Of a DNA stretch of 64,000 bases, positions 1-10,303 are shown one piece after another (the stretch's first letter is position 1; every line of letters starts with the position of its first letter). Location of the stretch: assembly GCF_900199215.1 (NCBI RefSeq), contig NZ_FZQA01000008.1:1-64000 (forward strand), in the 5' to 3' direction. Below the pieces are notes generated by a model, which saw nothing but the letters and a program-made list of their open reading frames with translations, did no database searches and had not been told where the DNA came from. The DNA is from Amphiplicatus metriothermophilus. Its GTDB lineage: Bacteria; Pseudomonadota; Alphaproteobacteria; Caulobacterales; Parvularculaceae. Both the position numbers and the translations under genes were made by a program.

Positions 1-10
1 GGGGGGGGGG

Positions 11-133
11 CGGTCCCGGGTCTGCATCGCACCGCTGCGCGCTGCGCCGCATCCGGGACGACGACGGAGCGGGCCGGGAGCGGTCCCGGGTCTGCATTGC
101 ACCGCTGCGCGCTGCAATGCGCCCGGGACGACG
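11..133. repeat. Tandem pair of REP-like hairpin repeats
   Basis: Two 53-bp copies (11-63 and 81-133) match at about 47 of 53 positions and start 70 bp apart. Each opens with GGTCCCGGGTCTGCAT and closes with CCGGGACGACG, so each copy folds on itself. The second copy is the better hairpin: GTCCCGGG pairs with CCCGGGAC and GCATTGCA with TGCAATGC. They lie in the intergenic space before mutL. The form is that of intergenic palindromic (REP-type) repeats. No other full copy was noticed in this window. Confidence 0.6.
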
Positions 134-218
134 GGCGCGGATCGGCGCGGCGCGCTTCTTTTCCCCGCTTCGCGTCGCCCGCTTCTCCCCCCGGCGCGAC
201 ATGGCCTAAGCTCGTCCC

Positions 219-2108
219 ATGTCGAATCGCGCCGCCGCCCAAGCCGCCGCCCCTGTCATCCGCCGTCTGCCGCCGGCGGCCGTCAACCGCATCGCGGCGG
301 GCGAGGTGATCGAGCGCCCCGCCGCGGCGGTCAAGGAGCTCGTCGAGAACAGCCTCGACGCGGGGGCGCGGCGCGTCGACATCGAGATCCGCGACGGCGG
401 CAAGACGGAAATCGTCGTCGCCGACGACGGCGTCGGGATGGGCCCGGACGATCTTCTCCTCGCGGTGGAGCGGCACGCGACCTCGAAGCTCGCGCCCGCC
501 GCCGACGGCGAGTACGACCTGACGAACATCGCCACCATGGGCTTTCGCGGCGAGGCGCTGCCGTCGATCGGGGCGGCGGCGCGCCTCGACATCACGAGCC
601 GGGCGCGCGGCGCGCGTGAGGCGTGGCGATTGTCCGTGCACGGCGGCGCTGTGGACGGACCGGCGCCGGCCGCCTTTTCCGGACACGGAACGCGCGTCGA
701 GGCGCGCGATCTGTTCTACGCCACGCCGGCCCGGCTGAAGTTTCTAAAATCCGCCCGAGCCGAGGCTGGCGCCGTCGCCGAAATCGCGCGCCGGCTCGCC
801 ATGGCCTTTCCCGCGACCGCCTTTTCGCTCGTCTCCGAAGGGCGCAGGGTCTTCGCCCTCCCCGCGGAAAGCGACGACGCGGAAGGCCGCCTGAGGCGGC
901 TCGGCGCGATCATGGGCCGGGAGTTCGAGGAGAACGCCCTGCCCATCGACGCCGCGCGCGAGGGCGTGCGGCTTTCGGGCTTCGCGGGCCTGCCGACCTT
1001 CAATCGCGGCCTGCCCGACAAGCAGTTTCTGTTCGTGAACGGACGGCCGGTGCGCGACAGGCTGATCGTCGGCGCGGTGAGGGGCGCCTACGCCGATTTC
1101 CTCGCCCGCGACCGCCACCCCGTCGTCGCGCTGTTTCTCGAAACCCCGCCCGAGCTCGTCGACGTCAACGTCCATCCGGCGAAGACGGAAGTGCGCTTCC
1201 GCGACCCGGGGATGGTCCGCGGCCTCATCGTCGGGGCGCTGCGTCATGCGCTCGCCGAGGCCGGCCATCGCGCGGCGACGACGACCGCGGCGTTCGCGCT
1301 GGGCCGGCTGCGCGCGGGCGGCGGCCCGTCGCGAGCCTACGCGCCGATCCGGCCGGGCCTGTCTCCAGCGGCGGCGCCCAACCCCTTCGCGCCGCATGCG
1401 GAGGATTCTGCCGCGGCGCCCGGCGGCCTCGGCGATCGCGCGCGCGCCTTCGCCCCGGCGCTGGCGGGAACCGACGCGCCCGGCGCGCGCGCCGATATCG
1501 CCGCGGGGGACGGCGCCGCGGCCCGGCGATTTCCCCTCGGCGCGGCGCGCGCCCAGCTTCACGAGACCTATATCGTCGCCCAGACCGAAGACGGGCTCGT
1601 CATCGTCGACCAGCACGCCGCCCATGAGCGGCTCGTCTATGAGAAGATGAAGGCCGCGCTCGCCGCAGGCGCGGTCCCGCGCCAGGGCCTTCTGATTCCC
1701 GAGATCGTCGAGCTCGAACCCGACGAGGCCGAGCGCGTCGCGGCGCGGGCCGAGGAGTTCGCCGAGCTCGGGCTCGTGCTCGAACGCTTCGGCGAGGACG
1801 CGGTCGTCGTGCGCGAAATTCCGGCGCTTCTCGGCCAGGCCGATATCTCCGCGCTGGTGCGCCGGCTCGCCGACGATCTCGCCGAACTCGGCGACGGCCT
1901 GGCGCTCAGGGAGCGGCTTGAAGAGGTGTGTTCGGCGATGGCATGCCGCGGCTCGGTGCGCGCCGGGCGCCGGCTCACGGTCGAGGAGATGAACGCGCTC
2001 CTGCGCCAGATGGAGGCCACGCCCCATTCCGGCCAGTGCAATCACGGCCGGCCGACCTATGTCGAGCTGAAGCTCGCCGACATCGAACGCCTGTTCGGCC
2101 GGCGCTGA
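219..2108 (+). CDS. mutL: DNA mismatch repair protein MutL
   Basis: MutL links mismatch recognition by MutS to strand removal. The N-terminal GHKL ATPase is clear: ENSLDAG (about residues 43-49), DDGVGM (69-74) and TMGFRGEAL (106-114). After a Pro/Ala-rich linker (about 360-430) comes the C-terminal dimerisation domain. This contains [12 protein letters not shown] (from about residue 464), which fits the DQHA(x)2E(x)4E metal-binding motif of nicking MutLs, and later ACRGS and CNHGRP. Strand discrimination is therefore probably by MutL nicking rather than by MutH and Dam methylation. Length (629 aa) is normal. The ribosome binding site before the ATG is weak. Confidence 0.97.
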   Translation: MSNRAAAQAAAPVIRRLPPAAVNRIAAGEVIERPAAAVKELVENSLDAGARRVDIEIRDGGKTEIVVADDGVGMGPDDLLLAVERHATSKLAPAADGEYDLTNIATMGFRGEALPSIGAAARLDITSRARGAREAWRLSVHGGAVDGPAPAAFSGHGTRVEARDLFYATPARLKFLKSARAEAGAVAEIARRLAMAFPATAFSLVSEGRRVFALPAESDDAEGRLRRLGAIMGREFEENALPIDAAREGVRLSGFAGLPTFNRGLPDKQFLFVNGRPVRDRLIVGAVRGAYADFLARDRHPVVALFLETPPELVDVNVHPAKTEVRFRDPGMVRGLIVGALRHALAEAGHRAATTTAAFALGRLRAGGGPSRAYAPIRPGLSPAAAPNPFAPHAEDSAAAPGGLGDRARAFAPALAGTDAPGARADIAAGDGAAARRFPLGAARAQLHETYIVAQTEDGLVIVDQHAAHERLVYEKMKAALAAGAVPRQGLLIPEIVELEPDEAERVAARAEEFAELGLVLERFGEDAVVVREIPALLGQADISALVRRLADDLAELGDGLALRERLEEVCSAMACRGSVRAGRRLTVEEMNALLRQMEATPHSGQCNHGRPTYVELKLADIERLFGRR

Positions 2109-2146
2109 GGGGACCGGCCGCGAAGGGCGGTTGACGGGCGCGAAAT

Positions 2147-2166
2147 ATGTAACCAGTATGGTACAT
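2147..2166. promoter_or_regulatory. Operator-like near-palindrome upstream of secreted-protein gene
   Basis: ATGTAACC and GGTACAT are near-inverted halves around AGTAT, in an AT-rich pocket 23 bp before the next gene. A TTGACG at 2131 could be the -35 element. The form resembles TetR-family operators, but no regulator gene is adjacent. Confidence 0.3.
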
Positions 2167-2188
2167 TAGAAAGCGCGGGAGGAACATC

Positions 2189-2746
2189 ATGCGACGGCGG
2201 ATTCTTGCGGCGGCCCTTATGGGGCTGTGGACGGCGGGGGCGGGCGCGGCGGCGGGCGGCGAGCCTTCGAAGACGGCGGTCGCGGCCTATGAGCCGATGG
2301 CGCCGTTCGCGCCGCTCGCCGGTTCGGCCTGGCGCGGGGAGGGCGCGGGTCCGGACGGCGCGCCGATCGTCGACACGGTCGTCTACGACTTCATTCTGGA
2401 AGGGCGCGCCCTGCAATCGACCCATCGGCTGGCCGACGGAAGCTATGGGGGGCGCACCATCATCTTCTACGATGAAGGCGCGAAGGAATACGTCTTCCAC
2501 TATTTCACGACGGCGGGCTTTCATACGACGGGAACGGTGAGGCTCGAGGAGGACGGCTTCGAGGCCGTCGAGACAGTGCACGGCCACGAGACGATCGCGC
2601 AGGTGCGCGCGCGCGCGACCATCGGCGAGGATGCGCTCACGGTCGATTCTCTCTATGTAGACAGGAACGGGGTCGAGAAGCCGGGCCGGACCATGACCTA
2701 TCGCCGGCTCGACGCGAGACCGAAACTGTTCGCAGACGGAGAATAA
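2189..2746 (+). CDS. Secreted DUF1579-like hypothetical protein
   Basis: A 185-aa protein with a Sec-type signal peptide (Arg-rich start, hydrophobic core to about residue 20, likely cut after an Ala-rich stretch). The mature part alternates short strands rich in Gly, Thr and aromatic residues ([39 protein letters not shown]). This recalls the beta-barrel DUF1579 group, but the match is by general look only. A GGGAGGA site precedes the ATG, and a palindrome upstream suggests its own promoter. The nitroreductase start lies 4 bases beyond its stop, so the two are probably cotranscribed. Function unknown. Confidence 0.75.
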   Translation: MRRRILAAALMGLWTAGAGAAAGGEPSKTAVAAYEPMAPFAPLAGSAWRGEGAGPDGAPIVDTVVYDFILEGRALQSTHRLADGSYGGRTIIFYDEGAKEYVFHYFTTAGFHTTGTVRLEEDGFEAVETVHGHETIAQVRARATIGEDALTVDSLYVDRNGVEKPGRTMTYRRLDARPKLFADGE

Positions 2747-2750
2747 GATC

Positions 2751-3434
2751 TTGCTGCAGCCGGAGTTCGTCCCGCTCGCCGCGCTCGGCGATTACGTCGC
2801 GCGCGCGGACGAGGAGATGCGCGCCCGCGCGCGCGCCTTTTTCGAGGAGATCCGGCGCCGCCACACGGTGCGCGAGTTCTCGCCCGAGCCCGTGCCGCGC
2901 GACGTCGTCGAGACCTGCATCGCCGCGGCCGGGCGCGCCCCGTCCGGCGCCAACCAGCAGCCCTGGCGTTTCGTGCTGGTGGGCGATCGCGAGATCAAAC
3001 GGAAGATCCGCGCCGCCGCCGAGGCGGAGGAGCGCGCCTTCTACGCCGGCAAGGCTTCGCCCGAATGGCTCGACGCGCTCGCGCCGCTCGGCACCGACGA
3101 GGTCAAGCCCTATCTCGAGATCGCGCCGTGGCTGATCGCCGTCTTCGCCGAGCGCCGCAACGCGGCGGCGACGGGCCGCGAGCAGAAGACCTATTACATG
3201 AACGAGAGCGTCGGCATCGCGACCGGCTTTCTCATCGCCGCGCTGCATCACGCGGGGCTCGCCACGCTCACCCACACGCCGAATCCGATGGCGTTTTTAA
3301 GCGAGATTCTCGACCGTCCGCCCTCGGAGAAACCCTACATGCTGATCGTCGCAGGCCGGCCGGCGGCGAACGCGCAGGTCCCCAAACATGCGCTGAAGAA
3401 GAAAGCGCTCGAGGACATTCTGCGCGTCGTCTGA
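2751..3434 (+). CDS. Nitroreductase-family flavoprotein, iodotyrosine-deiodinase-like
   Basis: FMN-dependent oxidoreductase of 227 aa with a TTG start. Flavin-binding signatures are [14 protein letters not shown] (about 38-51) and [12 protein letters not shown] (about 64-75), followed by a helix [19 protein letters not shown]. The C-terminal part (THTPNPM, then [17 protein letters not shown] and a final KKALEDIL) resembles the iodotyrosine deiodinase/BluB side of the superfamily more than NfsA or NfsB. The natural substrate cannot be told from sequence. It follows the secreted protein by 4 bp and converges on zapA. Confidence 0.85.
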   Translation: MLQPEFVPLAALGDYVARADEEMRARARAFFEEIRRRHTVREFSPEPVPRDVVETCIAAAGRAPSGANQQPWRFVLVGDREIKRKIRAAAEAEERAFYAGKASPEWLDALAPLGTDEVKPYLEIAPWLIAVFAERRNAAATGREQKTYYMNESVGIATGFLIAALHHAGLATLTHTPNPMAFLSEILDRPPSEKPYMLIVAGRPAANAQVPKHALKKKALEDILRVV

Positions 3435-3443
3435 CGGCCGCGC

Positions 3444-3773
3444 TCAGCCCTCGGCCGCGCGCCGGGCGAGGGCTTCGACCCGGTCGGCGGCCTCTTCGAG
3501 CGCGCGCCGCGCCGCGCCGGCGCTTTCGGGATCGAGCGGGGCGCCGGCGGCCTCGAGATCGGCGAGGCGCTTGCGCGTCTCGAACAGCTCGTCGCACACG
3601 GTGAGCGCGGCGAGCAGCATCAGCCGCGCGTCGCCGATCTGGCCCAGCTCGCCCGACAGGCGCGTCACATGGCGGTCGAAATAGTTGGCGAGCTGCTGCA
3701 GGCGCTGCTCCTGGCCGTCGTCGCAGGTGACCTTGTAGAGGCGCCCGTTGATCGCGATGTCCGCCTGCGCCAT
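3444..3773 (-). CDS. zapA: Cell division protein ZapA
   Basis: A 109-aa protein with the ZapA pattern. A short N-terminal beta domain (AINGRLYKVTCDDGQEQRLQ) leads into a helix (LANYFDRHV) and then the MLLAALTVCDELF core helix and a charged coiled-coil tail. ZapA tetramers cross-link FtsZ filaments at the Z-ring. Its stop is 9 bp from the end of the nitroreductase gene, so the two converge. The DUF4164-type gene lies 3 bp upstream on the same strand, an association common in alphaproteobacteria. No 6S RNA was recognised next to it. Confidence 0.93.
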   Translation of the reverse strand: MAQADIAINGRLYKVTCDDGQEQRLQQLANYFDRHVTRLSGELGQIGDARLMLLAALTVCDELFETRKRLADLEAAGAPLDPESAGAARRALEEAADRVEALARRAAEG

Positions 3774-3776
3774 GGA

Positions 3777-4025
3777 TCACGCCTCGTTCGCTTGAGCGCC
3801 GGCCGCGCCGTCGGCTTCGTCGAGAATGGCGCGCAGCTCCGCGATCACGCCGGCGATGGCTTCCGAGGCGGCCTCCGCGCGCGCCCGCGCGGCGCGCGAC
3901 TGGCGGCGGGCGGCCTCTGCGAACTCGCCCTGAAGGGCGAGATTGTGAAGGCGCTGGGCGAGCGCGTCTTCCAGCGCCTCGACGGCGCCGGAGAGCCGCG
4001 CGGCCGCGTCTTCAAAGGTCGACAT
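3777..4025 (-). CDS. DUF4164-type small coiled-coil protein
   Basis: An 82-aa, almost wholly helical protein with heptad-like spacing of Leu, Ala and Ile and no membrane segment. It is the first gene of a two-gene unit with zapA. Small coiled-coil proteins of the DUF4164 type occupy this position in many alphaproteobacteria. A role together with ZapA in cell division is inferred from position only. Confidence 0.75.
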   Translation of the reverse strand: MSTFEDAAARLSGAVEALEDALAQRLHNLALQGEFAEAARRQSRAARARAEAASEAIAGVIAELRAILDEADGAAGAQANEA

Positions 4026-4219
4026 GGGATCGCGTCTCCTCGACTGCGGCGCGGCCAGTTTGGCGAGCGCCGCGGCGTCTGTCCAGAAAGGGCGGATTCA
4101 TCCTTTAGTCAGGATGCGTTGTCGGTTAGGAGCGCTCTCTTGACCCTCCGGCGCCTGCGAGGCATGAAGCGCCGCGAGAAAGCCGCATCGCGATCCATCC
4201 CGCCCAGATCGAGGTTCGA

Positions 4220-6223
4220 ATGGCCGACACCGCCCGCGCCGGGACTGCGCCCGCCGATCCCGCCCTTTTCGCCGGCATGGCCAACGCCATCCGCGCGCTC
4301 GCCATGGACGCGGTGGAGCAGGCGAAATCCGGCCATCCCGGCATGCCGATGGGCATGGCCGACGTCGCGACGACGCTGTTCGCGCGGTTCATGAAGCTCG
4401 ACGCCGCCGCGCCGGACTGGCCCGACCGCGACCGCTTCATCCTGTCGGCCGGCCACGGCTCGATGTTGATCTACGCCCTCGGCTGGCTCCTCGGCTATGA
4501 GGGAATGGACCTCGACCAGATCCGGAACTTCCGCCAGCTCGGGTTCAAGACCGCCGGCCATCCCGAATACGGCCACGCCCCGCTCGTGGAGACGACGACC
4601 GGCCCGCTCGGCCAGGGGCTCGCCAACGCCGTCGGGATGGCGATCGCCGAGGCCCATCTCGCCGCCCGCTTCGGCGAAGACCTCGTCGACCACTACACCT
4701 ATGTGATCGCGGGCGACGGCTGCCTGATGGAAGGGATCAGCCACGAGGCGATCGCCCTCGCCGGGCATCTGAAGCTCCGTAAGCTGATCGTTCTGTTCGA
4801 CGACAACCGGATTTCGATCGACGGGCCGACCGCGCTCGCCGACTCGACCGACCAGCTTCAGCGCTTCGCCGCCTCGGGCTGGGCGACGGCGCGGGTCGAC
4901 GGCCATGACCCGGAAGCGGTCGCGCGCGCCCTCGAGGCCGCGCGGGAAAGCGACCGGCCGAGCCTCATCGCCTGCCGCACCGTCATCGGCCGCGGCGCTC
5001 CGAAGAAGGGCGGCACGGCGGCCGCGCACGGCGCGCCCCTGGGCGCGGAGGAGATCGCGGCCGCGCGCGAAGCGCTGGGCTGGCCGCATCCGCCGTTCGA
5101 GATTCCGGACGACATTCTCGCCGCCTGGCGCGAAGCCGGCCGGCGCGGGCGCGCCGCGCGCGAAGCCTGGCGCGCGCGTCTCGACGCCTCCCCGCAAAAG
5201 GACGCGTTCGAGGCCGCGCTCAAGGGCGACTACGCCGAAACGCTGGCCGGGGCGATCCGCGAGTACAAGAAGGTTCTCGCTGAAAATCCGCCCAAGGTCG
5301 CCACGCGCAAGGCTTCGGAAATGGCTCTCGAGGTCGTCAATGCGGCGATCCCCGACACGGTGGGCGGCTCGGCGGACCTGACGGGCTCGAACAACACCAA
5401 GACCAAGGGTCTTGATGTTCTGAGCGCGGAGAATTACGCCGGCCGCTACCTCCATTACGGCGTGCGCGAGCACGCCATGGCCGCGGCGATGAACGGCATG
5501 GCGCTGCATGGCGGCGTCGTTCCCTATGGCGGCACGTTCCTCGTCTTCTCCGACTATTGCCGGCCGGCGATCCGTCTCGCCGCGCTGATGGGCCAGCGCG
5601 TCGTTTTCGTCATGACCCACGACTCGATCGGACTCGGCGAGGACGGTCCGACCCATCAGCCGGTCGAGCATCTCGCCGCCCTGCGCGCGATTCCCAATCT
5701 CAAGGTGTTTCGTCCGGCCGACGCGGTGGAGACGGCCGAATGCTGGGAGCTCGCGCTGGCGAGCCGCGACGGGCCGAGCGTCATCGCGCTCACCCGCCAG
5801 AATCTCGCGCCCGCCCGGCTCGCCCATGAGGACGAGAACCGCTGCGCGCGCGGCGCCTATGCGATCGCGGAAGAGGCGGACCCGGACGTGGTGCTGATCG
5901 CCACGGGCTCGGAGGTCGAGATCGCCCTCGCAGCGCGCGAGAAGCTCGCCCAAGGCAAAATCCGCGCCCGCGTCGTCTCCGCGCCGAGCTTCGAGCTGTT
6001 CCGTCTGCAGCCGGAGAAATACCGCGCCAGGCTGCTCGGCAAGGCGCCGCGCGTCGGCGTGGAGGCGGCGGTCCGTCAGGGGTGGGATCTGTTCCTGCGC
6101 CGCAAGGACGCCTTCGTCGGCATGACCGGCTTCGGCGCGTCGGGCAAGGGGCCGGACCTTTACGCGCATTTCGGGATCGCTGCAGACGCGGTCGCGAAGG
6201 CTGCAAAGAAGCTGATCGATTAG
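4220..6223 (+). CDS. tkt: Transketolase
   Basis: TPP-dependent transketolase (667 aa, normal length) moving two-carbon units between sugar phosphates in the pentose phosphate pathway. Visible motifs are [13 protein letters not shown] near residue 37, GHPEYG, the TPP/Mg site [13 protein letters not shown], and in the pyrimidine domain [19 protein letters not shown] and [13 protein letters not shown]. It opens a five-gene run with gap 10 bp downstream. A GAGG sits just before the ATG. The gap of about 190 bp upstream separates it from the divergent zapA unit and should hold promoters for both directions. Confidence 0.97.
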   Translation: MADTARAGTAPADPALFAGMANAIRALAMDAVEQAKSGHPGMPMGMADVATTLFARFMKLDAAAPDWPDRDRFILSAGHGSMLIYALGWLLGYEGMDLDQIRNFRQLGFKTAGHPEYGHAPLVETTTGPLGQGLANAVGMAIAEAHLAARFGEDLVDHYTYVIAGDGCLMEGISHEAIALAGHLKLRKLIVLFDDNRISIDGPTALADSTDQLQRFAASGWATARVDGHDPEAVARALEAARESDRPSLIACRTVIGRGAPKKGGTAAAHGAPLGAEEIAAAREALGWPHPPFEIPDDILAAWREAGRRGRAAREAWRARLDASPQKDAFEAALKGDYAETLAGAIREYKKVLAENPPKVATRKASEMALEVVNAAIPDTVGGSADLTGSNNTKTKGLDVLSAENYAGRYLHYGVREHAMAAAMNGMALHGGVVPYGGTFLVFSDYCRPAIRLAALMGQRVVFVMTHDSIGLGEDGPTHQPVEHLAALRAIPNLKVFRPADAVETAECWELALASRDGPSVIALTRQNLAPARLAHEDENRCARGAYAIAEEADPDVVLIATGSEVEIALAAREKLAQGKIRARVVSAPSFELFRLQPEKYRARLLGKAPRVGVEAAVRQGWDLFLRRKDAFVGMTGFGASGKGPDLYAHFGIAADAVAKAAKKLID

Positions 6224-6233
6224 GAGAAGGACG

Positions 6234-7241
6234 ATGACCGTAAGAGTCGCAATCAACGGGTTCGGGCGCATCGGGCGTCTGGCGCTGCGCTCGATGATCG
6301 AGCATGACCGGCAGGGGATCGAGGTCGTCGCCATCAACGATCTCGGGCCTGTCGAGACCAACGCGCATCTCTTGCAATACGACTCCGTACACGGACGCTT
6401 CCCGCAGGAAGTCAAGACGACCGCCGACAGCATCGACGCCGGTCGCGGGCCGATCAAGGTCTTCGCCGAGCGCGATCCGGCGAAGCTGCCGTGGAAGGAT
6501 CTCGGCGTCGACATCGTCTTCGAATGCACGGGCGTCTTCACCGACCGGGAAAAGGCGGCGCTTCATCTCGACGCCGGCGCCAGGCGGGTGCTGGTCTCCG
6601 CCCCTTCCAAAGGCGCGGACAAGACCATCGTCTACAAGGTCAACCACAGCGCGCTGACGAAGGACGATCTCGTCGTCTCGAACGGCTCGTGCACGACCAA
6701 CTGCCTCGCGCCGGTCGCGAAGGTTCTCAACGACGCGGTCGGGATCGACTACGGCTACATGACGACGGTGCATTCCTACACCGGCGACCAGCCGACGCTC
6801 GACACGCTGCACAAGGATCTTTACCGCGCGCGCGCGGCGGCCATGTCGATGATCCCGACCTCGACCGGCGCGGCCAAGGCGCTCGGCCTCGTCCTGCCCG
6901 AGCTGCAGGGCAAGCTCGACGGCTCGTCGATCCGCGTGCCCACGCCGAACGTCTCCGTCATCGACCTCGTCTTTACGGCGTCGCGCGAGACCGCGGTCGA
7001 GGAGGTCAACGGCGCGGTGATCGAGGCCGCCGACGGGCCGATGAAGGGCGTGCTCGCCTACACCGACAAGCCGCTGGTCTCGTCGGACTTCAACCACAAT
7101 CCCCATTCCTCGACCTTCGCGCTCGCGCAGACGCAGATCATCAAGGGCCGGCTCGTGCGGGTGCTGGCCTGGTACGACAACGAATGGGGCTTCTCCACGC
7201 GCATGGCCGACGTCGCGCTCGAGATGGCCAAACACCTCTGA
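6234..7241 (+). CDS. gap: Glyceraldehyde-3-phosphate dehydrogenase, type I
   Basis: A 335-aa type I GAPDH making 1,3-bisphosphoglycerate. The Rossmann motif INGFGRIGRLALR lies at residues 7-19, with Asp36 in a position that favours NAD+. The catalytic Cys153 is in GSCTTNCLAP (usually ASCTTN). TVHSYTGDQPTLD, SSDFNHNPHSSTFA and WYDNEWGFSTRM follow. An AGGAGAAGG site lies before the start. It is second in the tkt-gap-lipoprotein-pgk-fba operon. Confidence 0.97.
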   Translation: MTVRVAINGFGRIGRLALRSMIEHDRQGIEVVAINDLGPVETNAHLLQYDSVHGRFPQEVKTTADSIDAGRGPIKVFAERDPAKLPWKDLGVDIVFECTGVFTDREKAALHLDAGARRVLVSAPSKGADKTIVYKVNHSALTKDDLVVSNGSCTTNCLAPVAKVLNDAVGIDYGYMTTVHSYTGDQPTLDTLHKDLYRARAAAMSMIPTSTGAAKALGLVLPELQGKLDGSSIRVPTPNVSVIDLVFTASRETAVEEVNGAVIEAADGPMKGVLAYTDKPLVSSDFNHNPHSSTFALAQTQIIKGRLVRVLAWYDNEWGFSTRMADVALEMAKHL

Positions 7242-7254
7242 GGAGCCGCACTCC

Positions 7255-7743
7255 ATGGGCGGGGGACGGGCCAAGACGGGGCGAATGCGGCGCGCGATCG
7301 CCGCGCTCGCCCTGGCCGCCGGCGCGAGCCTTTCGGCCTGCGACGGCGAGCCGGACGCCCGGAATCAGCCCCTGGAGCCCGCGGTCGAGCCCGGTCCGGG
7401 GGCGCAAGACGGCGAGCGGCCGACGGCGCATCAGCCGGTTTACATCGGCGTGTGGGCGGCGGAGCCCGCGCTTTGCGGCGTCGCCCCCGGCTCGGCCGAT
7501 CCGTCGCCCGTCGCCTTCACGGCGGACGCCTTCATCGGCTATGAGAACCGCTGCCGCATCGCGAACGCGCAAGAAGGGACCGAAGGCGGCTACCGGCTCG
7601 ATCTTCTCTGCGAGGGCGAAGCCGCGCCCTACGCCGAGACCGTCGATGTCGATGTGGGCGGCGACATGCTGCGGCTGAGCCGCGCGGACGGGCAGGAGAC
7701 GGTTTTCGTCCGCTGTCCCGCCGACGATCGGAAGGAGCGATGA
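7255..7743 (+). CDS. Small lipoprotein embedded in the glycolytic operon
   Basis: A 162-aa protein with a lipoprotein signal: an Arg-rich start, a hydrophobic Ala/Leu stretch and a Cys in LSAC (about residue 29). The mature part has several Cys (ALCGV, NRCRI, LLCEG, VRCPA), suggesting disulphides and periplasmic exposure. Its TGA overlaps the pgk ATG as ATGA, so translation is coupled to pgk. An internal ATG at residue 11 is an alternative start nearer the signal peptide. No family recognised. Its tight position between gap and pgk is the only functional hint. Confidence 0.8.
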   Translation: MGGGRAKTGRMRRAIAALALAAGASLSACDGEPDARNQPLEPAVEPGPGAQDGERPTAHQPVYIGVWAAEPALCGVAPGSADPSPVAFTADAFIGYENRCRIANAQEGTEGGYRLDLLCEGEAAPYAETVDVDVGGDMLRLSRADGQETVFVRCPADDRKER

Positions 7744-8960
7744 TGGCGCGCTATCGCACGCTTGACGATTTCGACGTGGCCGACAAGCGCGTTCTGGTGC
7801 GCGTCGATTTCAACGTCCCCATGAAGAAGGGCGAGGTGACCGACGCGACGCGCATCGAGCGGGCGCTCCCCACCATCAAGGAGCTCTCCAAGCGCGGCGC
7901 CAAGGTGATCCTGCTGTCCCACTACGGGCGGCCCGACGGCGCGCCGAATCCGGAGTATTCCCTGCGTCCCGTGGCGAAAAAGCTCGGCGCGCTGCTCGGC
8001 GGGCCTGTGGAGTTCGCTTCCGACTGCGTCGGCGAGCCGGCGCGCCGGACGGCCGCGCGCCTCATCGGCGGCGACGTGGCGCTGTTCGAAAACACGCGCT
8101 TTCACGCCGGCGAGGAGAAGAACGACCCCGACTTCGTGAAGGCGCTCGCCGAGAACGGCGATCTCTACGTCAACGACGCCTTTTCCGCGGCCCATCGCGC
8201 CCACGCCTCGACCGAGGGGCTGGCGCGCGTTCTGCCGGCGGCGGCCGGCCGGGCGATGCAGCGCGAGCTCGATTACCTCGCCGCGGCGCTGTCGAACCCG
8301 GAGCGCCCCATGATCGCCGTGGTGGGCGGGGCCAAGGTTTCGAGCAAGCTCGACCTTCTCCTCAATCTCATCGGCAAGGCGGACGCGCTCGTCGTCGGCG
8401 GCGGCATGGCCAACACCTTCCTGTTCGCCAAGGGGCTCTCCGTCGGCAAATCGCTGTGCGAGCCGGGCCTCGCGGACACGGCGCGGGAGATCATGGCGCA
8501 GGCGGCGGAAAAGGGATGCGAGCTCGTCCTGCCCGTCGACGCGGTGGTCGCGAAAAAATTCGAGGCCGGCGCGCCGAGCGAGGTTGTCGCCGTCGATGCG
8601 GTCAGACCCGACGACATGATCCTCGATCTCGGGCCGGAAAGCGTCGATCTGATCGCCGCGAAGATCGAGGCCGCCAAAACGCTCGTGTGGAACGGACCGC
8701 TCGGCGCGTTCGAGATCGCGCCCTTCGACACGGCGACGGTGGAGGCCGCGCGCTTCGCGGCCCGGCGCGTGAAGGAGGCCGGTCTCGTCGCGGTCGCGGG
8801 CGGGGGAGACACCGTCGCCGCTCTCAACCACGCGCAGGCCGCGGACGACTTCACCTACGTTTCGACCGCCGGCGGCGCCTTTCTCGAATGGCTGGAAGGC
8901 AAGACGCTGCCGGGCGTTAAAGCGCTGGAAGCGAACGAAGACAAAGGGGACGAGCAATGA
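7740..8960 (+). CDS. pgk: Phosphoglycerate kinase
   Basis: A 406-aa phosphoglycerate kinase producing ATP from 1,3-bisphosphoglycerate. The N-terminal signature [18 protein letters not shown], the substrate loop [32 protein letters not shown] in the hinge region and the C-terminal [10 protein letters not shown] are all present. GGAAGGAGCG provides the ribosome site. The start could be either of two ATGs in tandem; the first gives the ATGA overlap. Its stop overlaps the fba start by 4 bases (ATGA). Confidence 0.97.
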   Translation: MMARYRTLDDFDVADKRVLVRVDFNVPMKKGEVTDATRIERALPTIKELSKRGAKVILLSHYGRPDGAPNPEYSLRPVAKKLGALLGGPVEFASDCVGEPARRTAARLIGGDVALFENTRFHAGEEKNDPDFVKALAENGDLYVNDAFSAAHRAHASTEGLARVLPAAAGRAMQRELDYLAAALSNPERPMIAVVGGAKVSSKLDLLLNLIGKADALVVGGGMANTFLFAKGLSVGKSLCEPGLADTAREIMAQAAEKGCELVLPVDAVVAKKFEAGAPSEVVAVDAVRPDDMILDLGPESVDLIAAKIEAAKTLVWNGPLGAFEIAPFDTATVEAARFAARRVKEAGLVAVAGGGDTVAALNHAQAADDFTYVSTAGGAFLEWLEGKTLPGVKALEANEDKGDEQ

Positions 8961-9997
8961 ACCTCGACGCGCTCAACAAGATCGCGCTCGCCATGATGAC
9001 CCCTGGCAAGGGAATTCTGGCGGCGGATGAATCCTCAGGCACCATCAAGAAGCGTTTCGAGTCCATCGGCGTCGAGTCGACGGAGGAGAACCGCCGGGAC
9101 TACCGCGAGATGCTCTTCCGCACCGAAGAGGCGATGAAGGAATACATCTCCGGCGTCATCCTGTTCGACGAGACGATCCGCCAGAACGCGAAGGACGGAA
9201 CGCCGCTCGTGAGGCTGATCGAGCAGGCCGGCGCCGTCCCGGGAATCAAGGTCGACAAGGGCGCGAAGGATCTTCCCTTCGCGCCGGGCGAGAAGATCAC
9301 CGAAGGCCTCGACGGGCTGCGCGACCGGCTGAAGGAGTATTACGGGCTCGGCGCGCGCTTCGCGAAATGGCGCGCCGTCATCGACATCGGCCGCGGCGGC
9401 GACCGCGCGATTCCTTCCGTCTGCTGCATAAAGACGAACGCGCACGCGCTCGCCCGCTACGCCGCGCTCTGCCAGGAGGCGGACATCGTGCCGATCGTCG
9501 AGCCGGAAGTGCTGATGGACGGCGATCACGACATCGACCGCTGCTACGAGGTCACCGAATACGTGCTGCGCGCGGTCTTCGCCGAGCTCTACGACCAGCG
9601 CGTGGCGCTCGAAGGAACGATCCTCAAGCCCAACATGGTCGTGCCCGGCAAGAAATGCCCCAAGCAGGCGGGCGTTTCGGAAGTCGCCGAAAAGACGGTG
9701 AAATGCTTCCGCGCCGCCGTGCCGGCGGCCGTGCCGGGGATCGTGTTCCTGTCGGGCGGCCAGTCCGACGAGGAGGCGACGGCGCACCTCAACGCCATGA
9801 ACGCGCAATATGCGGACTGGCTGCCCTGGCCCCTGTCCTTCTCTTACGGGCGCGCGCTGCAGGCCGCCCCGCTCAAGGCCTGGGCCGGCAAGGCCGAGAA
9901 TGTCCCCGCCGCGCAGAAAGCCTTCGCCCACCGGGCCCGCATGAACGGCCTCGCCCAGCGCGGCGAGTGGTCCGACGGACTCGAAGAGGCGGCGTAA
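8957..9997 (+). CDS. fba: Fructose-bisphosphate aldolase, class I
   Basis: A 346-aa class I (Schiff-base) aldolase. [17 protein letters not shown] near the N terminus, DKGAKDLPF, and [16 protein letters not shown] with the expected Schiff-base lysine are clear. [17 protein letters not shown] and [10 protein letters not shown] complete the barrel. It is last in the operon and is coupled to pgk by ATGA. It is the metal-independent type rather than the class II enzyme that many bacteria place here. Its final 154 bp are overlapped on the other strand by a possible small lipoprotein gene. Confidence 0.96.
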   Translation: MNLDALNKIALAMMTPGKGILAADESSGTIKKRFESIGVESTEENRRDYREMLFRTEEAMKEYISGVILFDETIRQNAKDGTPLVRLIEQAGAVPGIKVDKGAKDLPFAPGEKITEGLDGLRDRLKEYYGLGARFAKWRAVIDIGRGGDRAIPSVCCIKTNAHALARYAALCQEADIVPIVEPEVLMDGDHDIDRCYEVTEYVLRAVFAELYDQRVALEGTILKPNMVVPGKKCPKQAGVSEVAEKTVKCFRAAVPAAVPGIVFLSGGQSDEEATAHLNAMNAQYADWLPWPLSFSYGRALQAAPLKAWAGKAENVPAAQKAFAHRARMNGLAQRGEWSDGLEEAA

Positions 9998-10140
9998 AGC
10001 CGGCCGGACGGTTCCGCCGTCCTCCCGGCGATGGGATCGAAGGGGCGGTCGCCGGCGGGGTCGCAGCCGGCGAGGGCGAGCGCAAAAAGCGCGACGGCGA
10101 CGGACGCCGCCGGGGCGCGGGCCGCTGGGGATCGACGCAT
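9844..10140 (-). CDS. Possible small lipoprotein, antisense to the fba end
   Basis: A 98-aa reading frame. It begins with an Arg-rich tip, a hydrophobic core VAVALFALALAGC and a lipobox Cys at residue 26. A GGGAGGA ribosome site lies 8 bases before the ATG. These features favour a real start of translation. Against it, the second half is antisense to the fba C terminus and of low complexity, so the true product could be shorter or the frame decayed. Confidence 0.4.
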   Translation of the reverse strand: MRRSPAARAPAASVAVALFALALAGCDPAGDRPFDPIAGRTAEPSGRLYAASSSPSDHSPRWARPFMRARWAKAFCAAGTFSALPAQALSGAACSARP

Positions 10141-10303
10141 GACGCTGTCCTCCCGGCGCCATTCTATCCGAAGGCGGCGGCGATGCGAAATTTCCCCTCC
10201 CGCCCCCCCTCCCGCCCTTGACGCGGGCCGGCCGCGTACCGACATTTATTTTTGGTAAACCGGTCAGTGTAAGACTTGCCGCCGCCGCTCCGGAGATGTC
10301 GTC

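Noticed and set aside
1-10. Run of ten G at the very start
   Set aside because: It may be a contig-edge or read artefact, or real sequence. Nothing in the window decides, so no feature is claimed.
3774-4219. 6S RNA or other small RNA next to zapA
   Set aside because: I found no long bulged hairpin of the 6S type here.
4109-6541. Long minus-strand frame opposite tkt and gap
   Set aside because: Composition rich in Arg and Ala without motifs; it is a shadow of tkt/gap.
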